From Colletotrichum lupini (taxonomy: Eukaryota; Ascomycota; Sordariomycetes; Glomerellales; Glomerellaceae), in the NCBI RefSeq assembly GCF_023278565.1, contig NC_064672.1, forward strand, positions 4,340,001 through 4,404,000: a stretch of 64,000 bases of DNA, written 5' to 3'. Below the pieces are notes generated by a model. It was not told the DNA's origin. It searched no databases and worked only from the letters and a program-made list of their open reading frames with translations. The position numbers were made by a program, and so were the translations under genes. Each line of letters opens with the position of its first letter. The first letter of the stretch is position 1. This document shows, piece by piece, positions 22,215-33,547 of the stretch.

Positions 22215-23243
22215 GAGGCCGATGTCTCGACATCCTACATCACAATTCCGATCTCTACGAAGATCTTGTTCTAAAAAATCATGGGGCTGGTCGGCTCACC
22301 GCTGGAGGCGTCGGCAACCTACCAGCCCCCCTTGTACTATTATGTTCTACGATATTCTCTCGATTCCCGGAACAGCGAACTGGGCGTTCCGGTCGGTGTA
22401 TAATGCTCCTCTCATGATGTGACAATAGCATGGCGGAAAAAAATGTAAGGGGGCCGCAAATGGGAAGGCCTTTTTGCTGGATGAAAAGAAGAAACGGATA
22501 GAATCTGGATACGTTTGTGTATACATAGACCCCGAATAGGGGTTTCGGGGTCTAATGATTCTTCTCAAAGCTCTGGTACAATTTAATCATACCGTCTAGG
22601 GGATTTCAATCTCCCTGTGTCTTAATCACACACGCACAATCACATCCCGGTCTTTGCAATCACAACCGATTAAGGTTGAACGTAATATTTTGGCACTACC
22701 TATTTCCACTAACAATGTCGTAAGGCCGCACTCGGCTCCTAGGCCAATCCAACATCTTCCAGTAATCTCGACATAGAGCATCGTACTCAAACAATGGACA
22801 CATCATGACCCAAATCATCGTTCGTAGAAAGCAAGCTGGAAGGGGGACAAGATCGGAAGAGTTCGTCAAGAACTGTGCGTTCCCCCAACCTGCGACGTGG
22901 TGTTAGTCAATGGTCCCACTCGACACTGATGATGGTAGCTTGGCAGTACCTAATTGTTTGCTCATAACAAACTTGTCAAAAGACTGAGAGGCCAGGACTC
23001 GAAGATCCAAAGCCATCATAGTCGTCGAGAAAAGTCGAGTCGTCACCAATCGCCCTAGCCATATAGCTTTGTCCTCGTATTCTCGTAAGCCCGGTGAACT
23101 CACCACAATCCAAGTCCTAGAACTTATCCATCAGCAACAGGCAATAAAGAGCCACGCTGAACATAGCAATATAGAAGCGAGAATGTCACAAGAACAGCCG
23201 ACTGTGTCATAGTCCAGTTCCTACTGCAAACTCATTCCAGATT
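22215..23243. other. Convergent spacer MGE1 / coiled-coil gene
   Basis: This holds the 3' UTR of MGE1, a strong stem-loop at 22527-22553, and the 3' side of the coiled-coil gene. No other gene is supported. Confidence 0.5.
22527..22553. repeat. Perfect 10-bp stem-loop in the MGE1 3' region
   Basis: AGACCCCGAA (22527-22536) pairs exactly with TTCGGGGTCT (22544-22553) around a 7-nt loop TAGGGGT. It lies 313 nt after the MGE1 stop and could sit in its 3' UTR or near the transcription end. Confidence 0.75.
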
Positions 23244-26200
23244 TCAACCAGAAAGGTCCAAGGCCGCCATCTTATCCCGGAAGTTCTGCGAGACAGCCCG
23301 GCGAACCTCATCGGGACTCGACAAGTTGGCTCTCGAGCACTCTTCCATGATCCGGGTCTTGCAACGAACCAGCTCCTTCTTCATCTTCTCATTCTCATCC
23401 TCGGCGTCCTTGAGGGAGTGGAACTTGGCCTGAACCTCGTACCGCAAGTCGTGCAAGTGCGCAGACACACGGCGCAACACCCGATTCTCATGCTTCTGGC
23501 GCTTGGCGAGCTCCTCGGCCGCCTTCCTCTCCTCTTCGGCGCGTTCCTCAGCAGCTTTACGCTCTCGCTCAGCAAGCTCCTCGGCGGCCTTGCGTTCCTT
23601 CTCGGCGAGCTCTTCCGCTGCGATTCTCTCCTTCTCAGCACGCTCCCACGCGGCCTTGCGCTCCCAGGCCTCTCTGAGCTCCCGCGCTGCACGCTCGCGA
23701 TCGGCGCGTTCTTGGGCGGCCCTCTGCGCCAGGACGTGGTCGACAGACAGGCGCATCTCGCGAAGCTCCTTCTGGGCTTGACCGACGTCGACGCGCAGGA
23801 CGGCGTTCTCGCGGGTGACCTCCTCGTCTCGGGTTTTCCAGCGGAGGATGGTCTTCTGGCGCTGCGTGATGAGTTCGGCCGCGCTCGCCGCCTCGACGCC
23901 GGCGACCTTGCGGGCACCGGGGGTGTTGAGGATCGTCTCGATGTCGGAGTGGGTGTAGTGCTGGGCCCAGGGGCCGCTGGGCTCGGTAGTGGTGGTCGAA
24001 TCCTCAGTGACAGCTTTGGGAGGCGCGATCGGGGGGTCGCCTTGTTCATGATACTCAATCTTGCGGAAGTTACGTGCGACTTCGGGGTTCATGCGATCGA
24101 AGAGGCCGAACCACCAGTTGCGCATCTTGTGCTGGAAGGTCACGCCTATGCTAGAGTCAGTGTATTTATACCTTTGAGAGGGTTATTGCTGTGCTTATTA
24201 CCAGCAGGCAGGTAGATGATGGAAGGTTCGGAGTCAAGAGAGTAGCAGGGCGTGAGATAGCCATTGTCGTTGATGTCTCTCTGGGTCTCGAACTCCATGA
24301 GGAGACGGTCAGGCGCTTTCTCTCTAGGAGGGCCATCCTCCATGGAAGTCTCGGGACGCATACGCTGAGCCTAAAACCTATTCAGCGGTGGGTTGCTTAG
24401 AGCGAAGATGCAGTAAAACTTACATCATCGGCCATGAAGACCTTTCCGTCAGTGTTCTGCTCAGCACATCCCTCGGCCAGAAGGCGGAAAGTACAAGGGG
24501 AGATTCTTCCAGTCTCGGGATCACCCTCGTCGTCCGAGATACCGTAGTCCTCAACTAGCATGTGTCAGTATCGATGCGAATCATGACTTGAGCCAGACTT
24601 ACCAAAGTTGCGGTCCGGGTCGTAAGGCAGTTTGTAGGGGAGCAGCCCCTTGAAAGAGGACTCAGGGGTCTTGGTGACCGGAGGGAGGTAATCCTCGAAT
24701 CTGAAATCTTCGAAATCGGGCGCGATGTGGAGATATTTGGGGCGAGGGACATTGTAGGCTCCCTTCCTGTCCGCAGTATCCGGGGCGTACTCAGCAGACA
24801 ACAGATGGGTGTCATCGAGCATCCTAGACACAGTCCGTCATCAGGCTGAACGAAGCAACTGGTCACACGAAAACTCACTTGGCGTAGTCATCCTTCTCTC
24901 GCTTCACATCAGCTCTCAAGCCCGAAGTCGCGGCTCCCTTGATGGGAGATGGCTGCGTCTTGGAAGTACTGGTAAAATTGTGGTTAGGATGATGACGAGT
25001 AGGAGGGCACATCCTCGGACGGAGACTCACTTCTGGGGTTCGCCGCATGCAAAGCCGCCACCGTCGACAGCCCTTTCCTTTCCCTTGCCCTCAGGCTTCT
25101 CGCCGTGCTCGCTGCGAGCGAAGCCGCCGCCATCGGCAGCTCTTCCTTTTCCCTTGATGTCTGGCTTCTCATCATGTTGGCAAGAAGGGCCGTCAACCGC
25201 AACCTTGGCAGCATCTCTCTTCGCTCTTAGAGCAGACTCAAAAGCCTTCACCTCCATCCAAGATCGCAGCGGGTCGTTCGCATCTCGCATGGAGCCGCGT
25301 ACAGCATCGTAGGCCTTCATCATGGAGTCTGTCATGAACCACTCCTTCGCGAAAGGGTGACCGGCCGAGCAGCCAGGGAGCTGAGGGCTAGGCTCATCGG
25401 CACTGTAGTCGACCAGCTCGCTTTGAAAGATGGACCAGTCCTTGGTCGTGGGGATTCCTTCTATCTTGATGCTGGGATCAGGAACTAGGATAAGTCGGTT
25501 AGTTACGACATTCATATGAGGGAAAGAGCTAACAGAAAATTCTACGAGGCCCAGGCAGGGAGTAGGTAGATGATGTCAGTGAGAGCAGAAAGGTATTTCA
25601 TTGAAACCAGAATGTGCTATCTAAGACCCTAGTGGAAGCAGCAGAACAACGCGGAGCACTTGATACCTTCATGGACCGAACGCGAGTACGACTCCGAATC
25701 GGTGCTGATGCTCACTTCCCAGAGGTTGACACCGGCATAGCGGGCATGGTCAAAAACGACCGTCTCCGGGCCTGTGTTCAAGAAGTTAGAGAAAGAGTTG
25801 AGAAGATGACAATTCAAAGACTCACTCGAAGAACGGTTGAACTCGTGCAAGTTGTTGTCTTGCTCCCAGTTGCCGTACAAGACCGTGTCGTGGGTGAGGG
25901 CTCCATTGTCCTGGCCGTGGGGTCCGACATTGGAGTTCATCATTTCGAACTCGTCGAGATCGTAGATGTCGTCGTGGTCTTCACTGAGGAAGCCCTGTTC
26001 ATCGTACATATTGGCAGCGTAGATGTCGTGGGACGACTCGCGCGACTCGCGAGACGCCTCTTCGATGATGGAAAGGCGATGGGGATTGTGATCTTCGAGG
26101 GTACCCGCGGTGTCGATATTGTTTGCTATTTTTCTTCGTCAGGAATACGGTTCGTACTTGCGCTGAAAGCAGCCCAAAGATCGATGAGCAGGTCGAATGA

Positions 26201-26766
26201 CTTACCAGACTTGGAGCGCGAGTGCTGGCCGCGGTCACGTCGAGAAGACATTCTCGACAGGCGCTTAAGAGTAGTGAAGCTCTTTGACTTCTTGAGAGAG
26301 AAGGCTGCCTTCGATACCAGACCTGCGATGAAGATAATGAGCAACTGTGAAGCGATGAAAAAATGTTGGTAACGAGGATCCGAGTATGGGAAGGAAGGGC
26401 AATCAGGTGTTCTCGAGTATTTCCGAAGAAACAAACGCCTCAAACACTCGAGATTGGAAGATGGATGAAGCTCAGCAGGACTCGATTGGAAGAAAGAGGA
26501 AGGATCGGAAAATGAATGAACAGAGGGTGGTTGAGGCGAGAGATCGTGAGATCAGGAAGGCAAAGCGTCTATGGTCGGAGGAGATATTCACCCTTCAAGG
26601 CCTTTGCGGCAATCCGGAACGTCTTCTTGGACCCGGGCTTCTTTTGATCCTTCTCATTCATCATCTTGAAGCTTGAAGCCCCTCCGACGGCTAAGCGGGA
26701 TGATCCAAAGCGCTCGACATCATGGACAGCCGGTTGGACGTAAGCGTTGTAACTGATAGGAATCAT
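23244..26766 (-). CDS. Unknown protein with charged coiled coil (887 aa, ten exons)
   Basis: I do not recognise this protein. The model is complement(23244..24145, 24202..24370, 24424..24554, 24603..24823, 24879..24968, 25031..25484, 25667..25771, 25826..26125, 26206..26322, 26592..26766). All ten exons join in frame with GT..AG introns, mostly 48-80 nt. A 79-nt leader intron at 26780..26858 supports the start MIPISYNAYVQP. The 269-nt intron at 26323..26591 is the least certain; without it, translation could begin at MSSRRDRGQ (26251). Visible features are a basic N-terminus (KKTFRIAAKALKG, SLKKSKSFTTLKRLSR), a tandem duplicated GGGFA-containing segment near 25037-25175, a WWFGLFDRMNP motif, and about 130 residues of heptad-like E/K/A-rich coiled coil encoded by 23420-23790. 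There is no enzyme motif or signal peptide. A scaffold role is only a guess from the coiled coil. Confidence 0.65.
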
Positions 26767-27406
26767 TTGATGTGGCGGACTGCGCAACGAACGTTTTGGA
26801 TTAGCTTCGTGCTTTTGGAAGGCGAGGTAACAAATCGAAGCCATCAAGAGGTACTCACTTCGAACTTGGAATGCTGAAAAATGAGGGACTCGGAGCTTGG
26901 TTGGGTGCCTTTCAAGTTTTGTGTATGGTTGACATGACCCCTTGTACTGATGGTGATGCGTGTGTTCGGGGGATTCTGGCAAAGGTTCAAGAACAACCCA
27001 TTTTGGCAGGAAGCTCTCCTTAAGGATTCACTGGCCATGGATGGGCTGCACAAAAACGTTGTCTACCAAATACTCGCAGTTGCCTTTCATAAAGATGTCA
27101 AAATGCAGCTGTCATTCTCAAGTCTGGTTCCTCACATATTAACTTACACAGACGTTGTCGCTCACACCACTTTACACTGATTACCTTTCATGATGTACAT
27201 TCCTCAAATCATTTTGTGATTGGTAAACGACTTCATACAATATCTAGCCGCTGATCAAAGGTGTTCAAAGAACAGTAGGAATTCCTGATTTAAACCTCAT
27301 AATTCTACAATTGCCATGGATGCCCCACTCGAACTCAGTGAACACTGGCGTTCTCCTCCCATGATAACAGGTGCCCCTAGATTGATATCTGTCGACCATT
27401 ATGCCA
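26767..27406. other. Leader of the coiled-coil gene and 3' side of RFC1
   Basis: The left part holds the 5' UTR and leader intron (26780..26858) of the unknown gene. The right part is the 3' flank of RFC1. Both genes run leftwards, so the coiled-coil gene promoter must lie in this 640-bp space. Confidence 0.5.
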
Positions 27407-30400
27407 TTACTTCTTGCCCTTTCCCTTGGCAGTCGTTGCCTTGGCCTTGGGCCTACCCTTCTTAGGCTTGGCATCTTCATCTTCATCGTCATCGTCATCG
27501 CCTGCTTTGGCCTTCTTCGTTGCTCTCTTAGCCTTCGGTTTGGGCGCCTTGATTAGCTTGTCCTTCTTCAAGTCAATCTTGTCCTCGTCCTCCTCGCCCG
27601 CATCGGCAGGTTCTGCAACATCGGCATCATCGTCCTCCTCAATAGCTTCTTCGAGATCCGGAGCCTCCTTCGCCACCTTCTTGGGCTCCATGATATTGCT
27701 GGCCTTCAAGAAAGGGATAGGATGAGACATTGCGTTGTAGCTGGAGAGTTGTTAGCGCTAAGAATGAATAGCAAGAAGCATGAGTACTTACGTTCGCGTG
27801 AATGCCGCTTTTGTCTTGGATTCGATATCAGCCCGGCCCTCAGCTTGCGGACCAACGCCGAGCTCCTGAATCGCATCGAAGTCGTCTCGTGTCAAGTAGT
27901 AGCTGTCCATCAGCTCGATAATCTCGTCGACAGATTCCTTGCCTTCGACGGACAACCGGCGTATCATCTGATCCCACAAGACAGGCAGATATTGCTGGCG
28001 AACCTCATTGGCGTCTCCAGATGACCTCAACCGCATGTGTGAGTGTAGCTCACGGACAAATCGACCGAGTTTGCCAGTCTTGCTGTTGTTGCCGAGCCAG
28101 GAGGTGAAGTTGGAGCCCATGAGCTGGCCAGCAACGAAGCTCGATGGTCGAACCGTGCTGAAAACGGCGTGAGTAGGCATGAGACTCCATTGCTGTTGAG
28201 GCCCGTGAATCATTCGATCAACCAGATCACCATCACTGATGCTCTCCGCCGCCTGATCTATCAATTCGAGGTACTTCAGGTTCTCTTCCCTCTTGTTGTA
28301 ACCTCTGTTGTTAAGTGCCATTGGCTTTGAGCGCAGGTAGTTTTCCTGGATCATCAGGTAACTGAACTCATGGTCGTTGAAGTACAGCTCGATCTTTTCA
28401 TTCAAAGTAGTTTTGCTGGCGGGAGCGAACAGACCACCAGCGAGCATCTTCTGGCAAATATCCCAAGGCTTGAGAACGACGTGTTTCTCCCATGCCTTGG
28501 TCATTGCCTTGCCCTTGTCGTAGCTCATCGATGCTTGGTCGAGCTTGGCGGTGGAGATCATGTTGATGATTTGCCGAATATCCTTGTTGCTGCCTTCGAT
28601 GAGGGCATCGACAACAGGCACAGGTAGCTTGAGGCCTTCGCGATGACATATTGTCATGATACGGGACCGGACCTGTTCTACCGTCGGGCGCCTGAAGGGA
28701 ACATCCATGGCGACGAAGTCAAACGGCTTCATCTTTGGCAGTTTCCGCTCATTGCAAATGAGAATCAGGGGAATCTCGGTCTTTTTGCAGAACTTAGCCA
28801 GGGCTCCAACACCACCACGATCTCCTGCGGACATTCCGTCGACCTCGTCCATAATCAACACAATGTTCTTCTTTTCTCCGTCAACCTTCTTGCCGTCTCC
28901 AGCAAAGAAGCCGAGAAGCGATGTGTTGTTCATGATATCAGCGACGCCATTTTCGACTAATTTCTTACTGCGAGTGTCACTGGCGTTGCTCTCAATGACA
29001 TCGAAGCCCTCGAGTTTGGCAGCCAAGTGTGCTGCAGTGGTCTTGCCGATGCCGGGCGGACCAGAGATTATGATAGCTCGCGTGCCACCCATACCGTCTG
29101 CGCCGCGCCGTTGAAAGTCGTACTTGCGTGCCTTTTGCCAATTCCTCAACCAAGCCTGGATCTTCTCGACCTGCGCCTTGTTGCCGCAGATATGATTGAG
29201 TGCCGTCGGCGCATACTTTGATGTCCAAAGCTGCACTGGAGCTGCTGTCGGGGCAGGGGCAACTGTAGTCCCCCGAGCGGCGGCTGCTTGCTTGGCTGCC
29301 TTCTCTGCTGCAGCCTTCCGGGCCTTCTCTTCTCGCTCCATCTCCATTGCCTGGATCTTGATAGCCTCCTCGTCTTTCTTCTTCTTCTCGCGCGCCTTCT
29401 CCGCACCCTTGCCGGAGCCGCCATAGGCAGGCAATTTCCTGATGAGTTCGAACAGGCCCTCCTCGTTGATGGTTTTGATGTTCATGTCCCTGATCTTCTT
29501 CAGCTTACTGGGTCCTGCATCGTCTCCCAGGACGACATAGCTGGTCTTGCTACTTGGTGCTCCAGTAATTTTGCCACCGTACTTCTTGACCAACGCCTGA
29601 CCTTCCTCACGGCCGATGGTTTGAAGGACACCGGTGAAGACGAATGTCAATCCAGAAAGACATTCATCCTCGCCATCGGGCAGTTCCGCGGCACCTGCGT
29701 TAGCAGGCACAGCCGCGCTGTTTCCTCCACCACCGGCATTCTTCCTCCAGTCAAACTTTGGGGCATTTGGGTCCTGGGGTGGAGGTGTCGGAGGGCGGAC
29801 AGTGGGGATGTTGTCGAGGATCGACTGATAAGCCGAATCTTCAGGTTCGTCTGCCTTTTTAGCCCTGGGAGCGCGTGGCTTAGCGGGCGCCTTCTTTTTT
29901 GGCGGCTGCTCTTCCTCCTCTTCCTCCTCATCCTCGTCAGGAGTCTTGCGCCTCTTTGTGCCAGCTGCTGCCCTTGTGCTCTTGCTTGGGGTGCCATTGG
30001 CGGCACTCCGCGAGGCTACACGCTTCGGTTTTGGTTGAATATCCTCGTCGCTCTCGTCCTCCGCATAGTCGTCGGTCTTTCGCTTGTTGCGACCCTTCAC
30101 ATCAGCAGCAAAGATGTCATCGTCATCCTCATCGTCTTCGTCTTTGTAAGCATCGGCATCGTCATCGGACTCAATCTTGGTGTATGTCCTGGCGGCGCGC
30201 TTCTTGGGCGTTACTTCTACAGGTTTCGCAGTAGTCTTCTTGTTGCGTGGGCTGGTCCTGATCTCGACTTCGGTCTTCACTTTAGTTGCTTGGTCTGGCT
30301 TTGCGGCGGGTGCAGGCTTAGCCGCCTTGGAAGATTTGGATGATGCAAAGTAGTCGCTGGCTGTGGTCTCGGTTCCCTTAGCAGCCTCGTCTCTGCTACA

Positions 30401-30679
30401 GAATTAGAAGCAATCGACGAAGAGGGCAATACAGTTCGCGTACTTAGCCTTCTTCCTGACAGCAGCTTTCGCTGCCGGTTTTCTAGGACGAGTTAGCTTG
30501 GTCTTCAACTGCAGGGTTTTGGAATCGACTAACGGCGCAGGAGTAGGGTCGGCATCATCGTCGCTGTCCTCGATGACTTTCCTGCCCCTTCGGGCCTTTG
30601 GGGGCTCCTCGACCTTTTTTGGCAAGGGCTTCGGGGGCCCGCCTCCCTTCGGCCCAAAGAATGACCTAATATCAGGCAT
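27407..30679 (-). CDS. RFC1: Replication factor C large subunit
   Basis: The model is complement(27407..27740, 27792..30392, 30444..30679), 1056 residues with introns of 51 nt each. The N-terminus MPDIRSFFGPK looks like the PIP-like start of fungal Rfc1. An acidic, basic-patch-rich linker is followed by a BRCT domain (about 324-401, GLTFVFTGVLQTIGREEG). The AAA+ module has Walker A GPPGIGKTT (about 523-531) and Walker B LIMDEVDG (about 591-598), and the C-terminal RFC1 domain ends in FTRTYNAMSHPIPF. The tail is K/E/D-rich (KKGRPKAKATTAKGKGKK). RFC1 with four small subunits loads PCNA onto primer-template junctions in the nucleus. The acceptor of intron 1 is ambiguous by one codon (tag or cag). 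It is divergent from MRPL16 and close to RFC5. Confidence 0.95.
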
Positions 30680-31058
30680 TGCGTTTTGTACAGTCACCTG
30701 TCTTCCGTTGAGTGATTGTTGAAAGCAGCGAAAAGTTTATATCGAAAGTTGGCCTACTGTTGCCTGGAGGGAAGTTGGAGGTTGACAGACGAAAAGACCA
30801 ATCGAGGTCGCCGTGCCTGGCGTCAAGTCGGGAAGCGTGCACGTAATGGATTTCCAGTTGCTACGCGAAAGTGACGCGAGGTCCGTGACCCCGGTCAGTT
30901 CACTTTAGAGTGCTGTGGCGCAGCAGCTCCAGGCAAAGCCTCAGCAAAATTATCGCCCAACATCTCAGGCCATCCAAGCCACACCTAAGCTCTCGTGAAG
31001 CTAGGGACGTTTTTTTGGAGATCGCATCATCAACGACGTTCATCGGCAAGTCGCAAAC
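30680..31058. promoter_or_regulatory. Divergent promoter RFC1 / MRPL16
   Basis: The spacer is only 379 bp. It contains CGCGAAA at 30864-30870, matching the SBF-type consensus CRCGAAA, and a second GACGCGA at 30873-30879. These are G1/S-type sites in yeasts and sit 185-200 bp upstream of RFC1. Factor binding is inferred, not shown. Confidence 0.5.
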
Positions 31059-31928
31059 ATGAGGCCCACCGCTCCTACGGCGCTTCTCAGCGCCTTCCAA
31101 GGCCTCAGAATATCTACGACGCCGACAGTCAGTCCTCTTAGGGCCGCGATCCGACCTCAATTGACGAAGCCGCTGGTCGCATCCCAGATCCTCCGCGATG
31201 CCCGCCCGTTTTCCACGACACCTGCAGCGCAGGGCACATGGCTCGAACCCTCGATCGACCGAACGAAGAAGATGATGAAAGGACGTCCTCGCGTGGCTAC
31301 GGGAGGATCGACCAAGGGCACGACTGTCATCTGGGGCGACTACGGTCTCCGAATGAAGGATCACCACCGAAGAATCAGCGCCAAGCAGCTGAAGAACGCT
31401 GAAGATACGATTAAGATGAGATTACGTGGTCAAAAGTACCGACTGTACAAGAGAGTGTGCTGCAACGTTGGTGTCTATGTGTCTGGTAACGAGGTAAGGC
31501 GGATGTTGAGGAATTATGGGCGATAGTCAAGTGCTGATTCCCGGACTAGATGCGTATGGGTAAGGGAAAGGGTTCTTTCGATCATTGGGCGGCGCGTGTT
31601 GCTGTCAACCAGATCGTTTTCGAGATCAGAGGAATGCTTCACGAGGCTGTTGCGAAGGATGCCTTCCGTCTGGCGGGTAACAAGTTGCCCGGTGAGTACA
31701 TTTCCAATTGCGTGAAGCACAGCCAAGACTGACTTAATGCTAGGTCAATGGGAGTTTGTACACAAGGGAGCGGCTCCTGTTGTCGGTATTACGAAACTTG
31801 AGAACGGTGTTACGTTGGAGGATCTGAAGAGACCAAGAAAGGCGATTGCGCCTGAAGACTTGCTGGCTGAGGCAACGAGCAAGCCCACCAGCGCGGCGTC
31901 TACCACTACGCCGTCTGCAGCGCCCTAA
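31059..31928 (+). CDS. MRPL16: Mitochondrial large-subunit ribosomal protein uL16m
   Basis: The model is 31059..31493, 31550..31691 and 31744..31928, 253 residues. A transit-peptide-like leader ([14 protein letters not shown] around residues 46-59) precedes the uL16 fold. This includes [42 protein letters not shown] and the diagnostic [17 protein letters not shown], which crosses the first intron exactly at the exon start. The loop [13 protein letters not shown] follows. uL16 sits by the peptidyl-transferase and A-site tRNA region of the mitoribosome. The last 40 residues are an A/T/S/P-rich extension absent in bacteria. It lies head-to-head with RFC1 and upstream of RFC5 on the same strand, 455 bp apart. 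Confidence 0.94.
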
Positions 31929-32383
31929 AGTTTTGGATGAAAATGATTGTAACATTTACCGCTCTTAACTTTGAGATAGGCTCAGCGCAATCTCAAGTTC
32001 ATGGAGTGGCTGTACTATAGATGACCTTACCAGATGGGGAGGTGTCATTGCGACTGTACAAGTAAAGGAAATACCTTTTACACCCATAATCAGTCTACCG
32101 TTAGATTATCATTGAAATATGTTTTTTGCACGCATAGGTTTTTATAGAGTCGGATGAATTCGAGGGTCGTTACTAGGCGCCAAGTAATGGTGTATGCCTC
32201 AAAGCTGTCATGTGTGGCTTGAGGGCACGGGCCTATGCCACCAGCCACGCCTCGATATTTCCCACTCAACGCGAACGCGTCTTCTTGCAGAGCGCATCAC
32301 CAGAAAGTCCCACGCTCTGCAGCCCGCTCCGCCAGCCAACTTCAGGTCTTCAACACGGCGTTTTCCACATCACAGCAACCAAA
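31929..32383. promoter_or_regulatory. MRPL16 3' flank and RFC5 promoter
   Basis: The region ends MRPL16 and precedes RFC5. A perfect ACGCGT (MCB, MluI cell-cycle box) lies at 32275-32280, about 104 bp upstream of the RFC5 ATG, with an adjacent ACGCGA at 32269-32274. Such boxes drive G1/S genes via Swi6/Mbp1-type factors in ascomycetes. Confidence 0.55.
32275..32280. promoter_or_regulatory. MCB (MluI cell-cycle box) upstream of RFC5
   Basis: A palindromic ACGCGT overlaps a second half-match (ACGCGA just left). It sits at a plausible distance from the start codon of a replication gene. A single hexamer can occur by chance, so the functional claim is inference. Confidence 0.45.
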
Positions 32384-33547
32384 ATGGCGCTTATTGTCGA
32401 TAAAAATAGACCAAGGTCACTAGATGCTCTGACATACCATCAGGAGCTTTCAGACCGTCTTGGCTCTCTGGTAGGAAGCTACAAATCTGCTCTCTCCCAG
32501 GCAGCTGCTCACACATTTTACAGGCTCAGAGCGGAGATTTCCCCCATTTATTGGTATACGGTCCGTCCGGCGCTGGAAAGAAGACACGCATCGTTGCCAC
32601 ACTGAAGGAGCTGTACGGACCCGGTGTAGAGAAGATCAAGATCGATGCGCGTGTTTTCCAGACGTCGAGTAACCGCAAGCTCGAATTCAACATTGTCGCG
32701 TCAAACTACCATCTCGAGATCACCCCGTCAGACGTCGGAAACTACGACAGAGTTGTCGTTCAGGATCTGCTGAAGGAGGTGGCACAGACACAACAGGTCG
32801 ATCAGTCGGCAAAGCAAAGATTCAAGGTCGTGGTCATCAATGAGGCAGACCACCTTACCAGAGATGCGCAGGCTGCGCTGCGTCGCACGATGGAGAAGTA
32901 CTCTCCTAACCTACGATTGATCCTCCTAGCGAATTCGACGGCAAACATCATCGCCCCCATCCGATCGAGAACACTGCTGGTCCGAGTAGCTGCACCAACC
33001 CACGAGCAAATTTGTGAGGTCCTGGCAGTGTCAGCGAAGAAGGAGAACTGGCCCATGGTGAAGGGCCTGCATATGAGGATCGCGCAGGAGAGTGGCAGGA
33101 ATCTGCGACGAGCTCTGCTCATGTACGAGGCTGTCCACGCACAAAAGTAGGACACCTTTGCACGACATTTGCAGGATCAGAAACTAACAAGCCAACAGTG
33201 AGAAAGTCACGGATAGCACACCAATCCCGCCGCCAGACTGGGAGGCACTCATCAGCCAGATAGCGAGGGAGATTGTCGATGAGCACACGCCGGCACGGAT
33301 TCTCCAAGTGCGAGCAAAGCTATACGACCTTCTCACGCACTGCATCCCGCCAACCACGATTCTCAAGACGCTCACCTTCAAGCTCATTGCGTTGATCGAC
33401 GATGCCCTGAAGGCGGAGGTGATCAAGTGGTCGGCATTCTACGAGCACCGGATCAGGATGGGCACGAAGGTCATCTTCCACCTGGAAGCGTTTGTGGCCA
33501 AGTTCATGAGGATCATGGAGATGTACTTGATGAGCATGGAGCTGTGA
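32384..33547 (+). CDS. RFC5: Replication factor C small subunit (yeast Rfc5 / human RFC3 type)
   Basis: The model is 32384..32470, 32524..33146 and 33199..33547, 352 residues. It starts MALIVDKNRPRSLDALTYH. The P-loop is YGPSGAGKKT (41-50), with the Ala-Gly-Lys-Lys form characteristic of this non-canonical subunit. The Walker B equivalent is VVINEADHLTRDAQAALRR, where the catalytic DE of other subunits is replaced by NE. Sensor 1 is LILLANSTANIIAPIRSR. The C-terminal collar follows. This subunit binds PCNA and closes the clamp-loader spiral in RFC and in the Rad24, Ctf18 and Elg1 variants. Introns are 53 and 52 nt and all joins are in frame. It is 1.7 kb from RFC1. Confidence 0.95.

Noticed and set aside
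23418..24215. 265-codon open frame on the plus strand
   Set aside because: It mirrors the repetitive coiled-coil exon of the minus-strand gene; leucine-rich content follows from reading GAG/AAG codons backwards.
29288..30343. 351-codon open frame on the plus strand
   Set aside because: It is antisense to the low-complexity and BRCT part of RFC1; the composition is a mirror of the K/E-rich coding strand and shows no family match.
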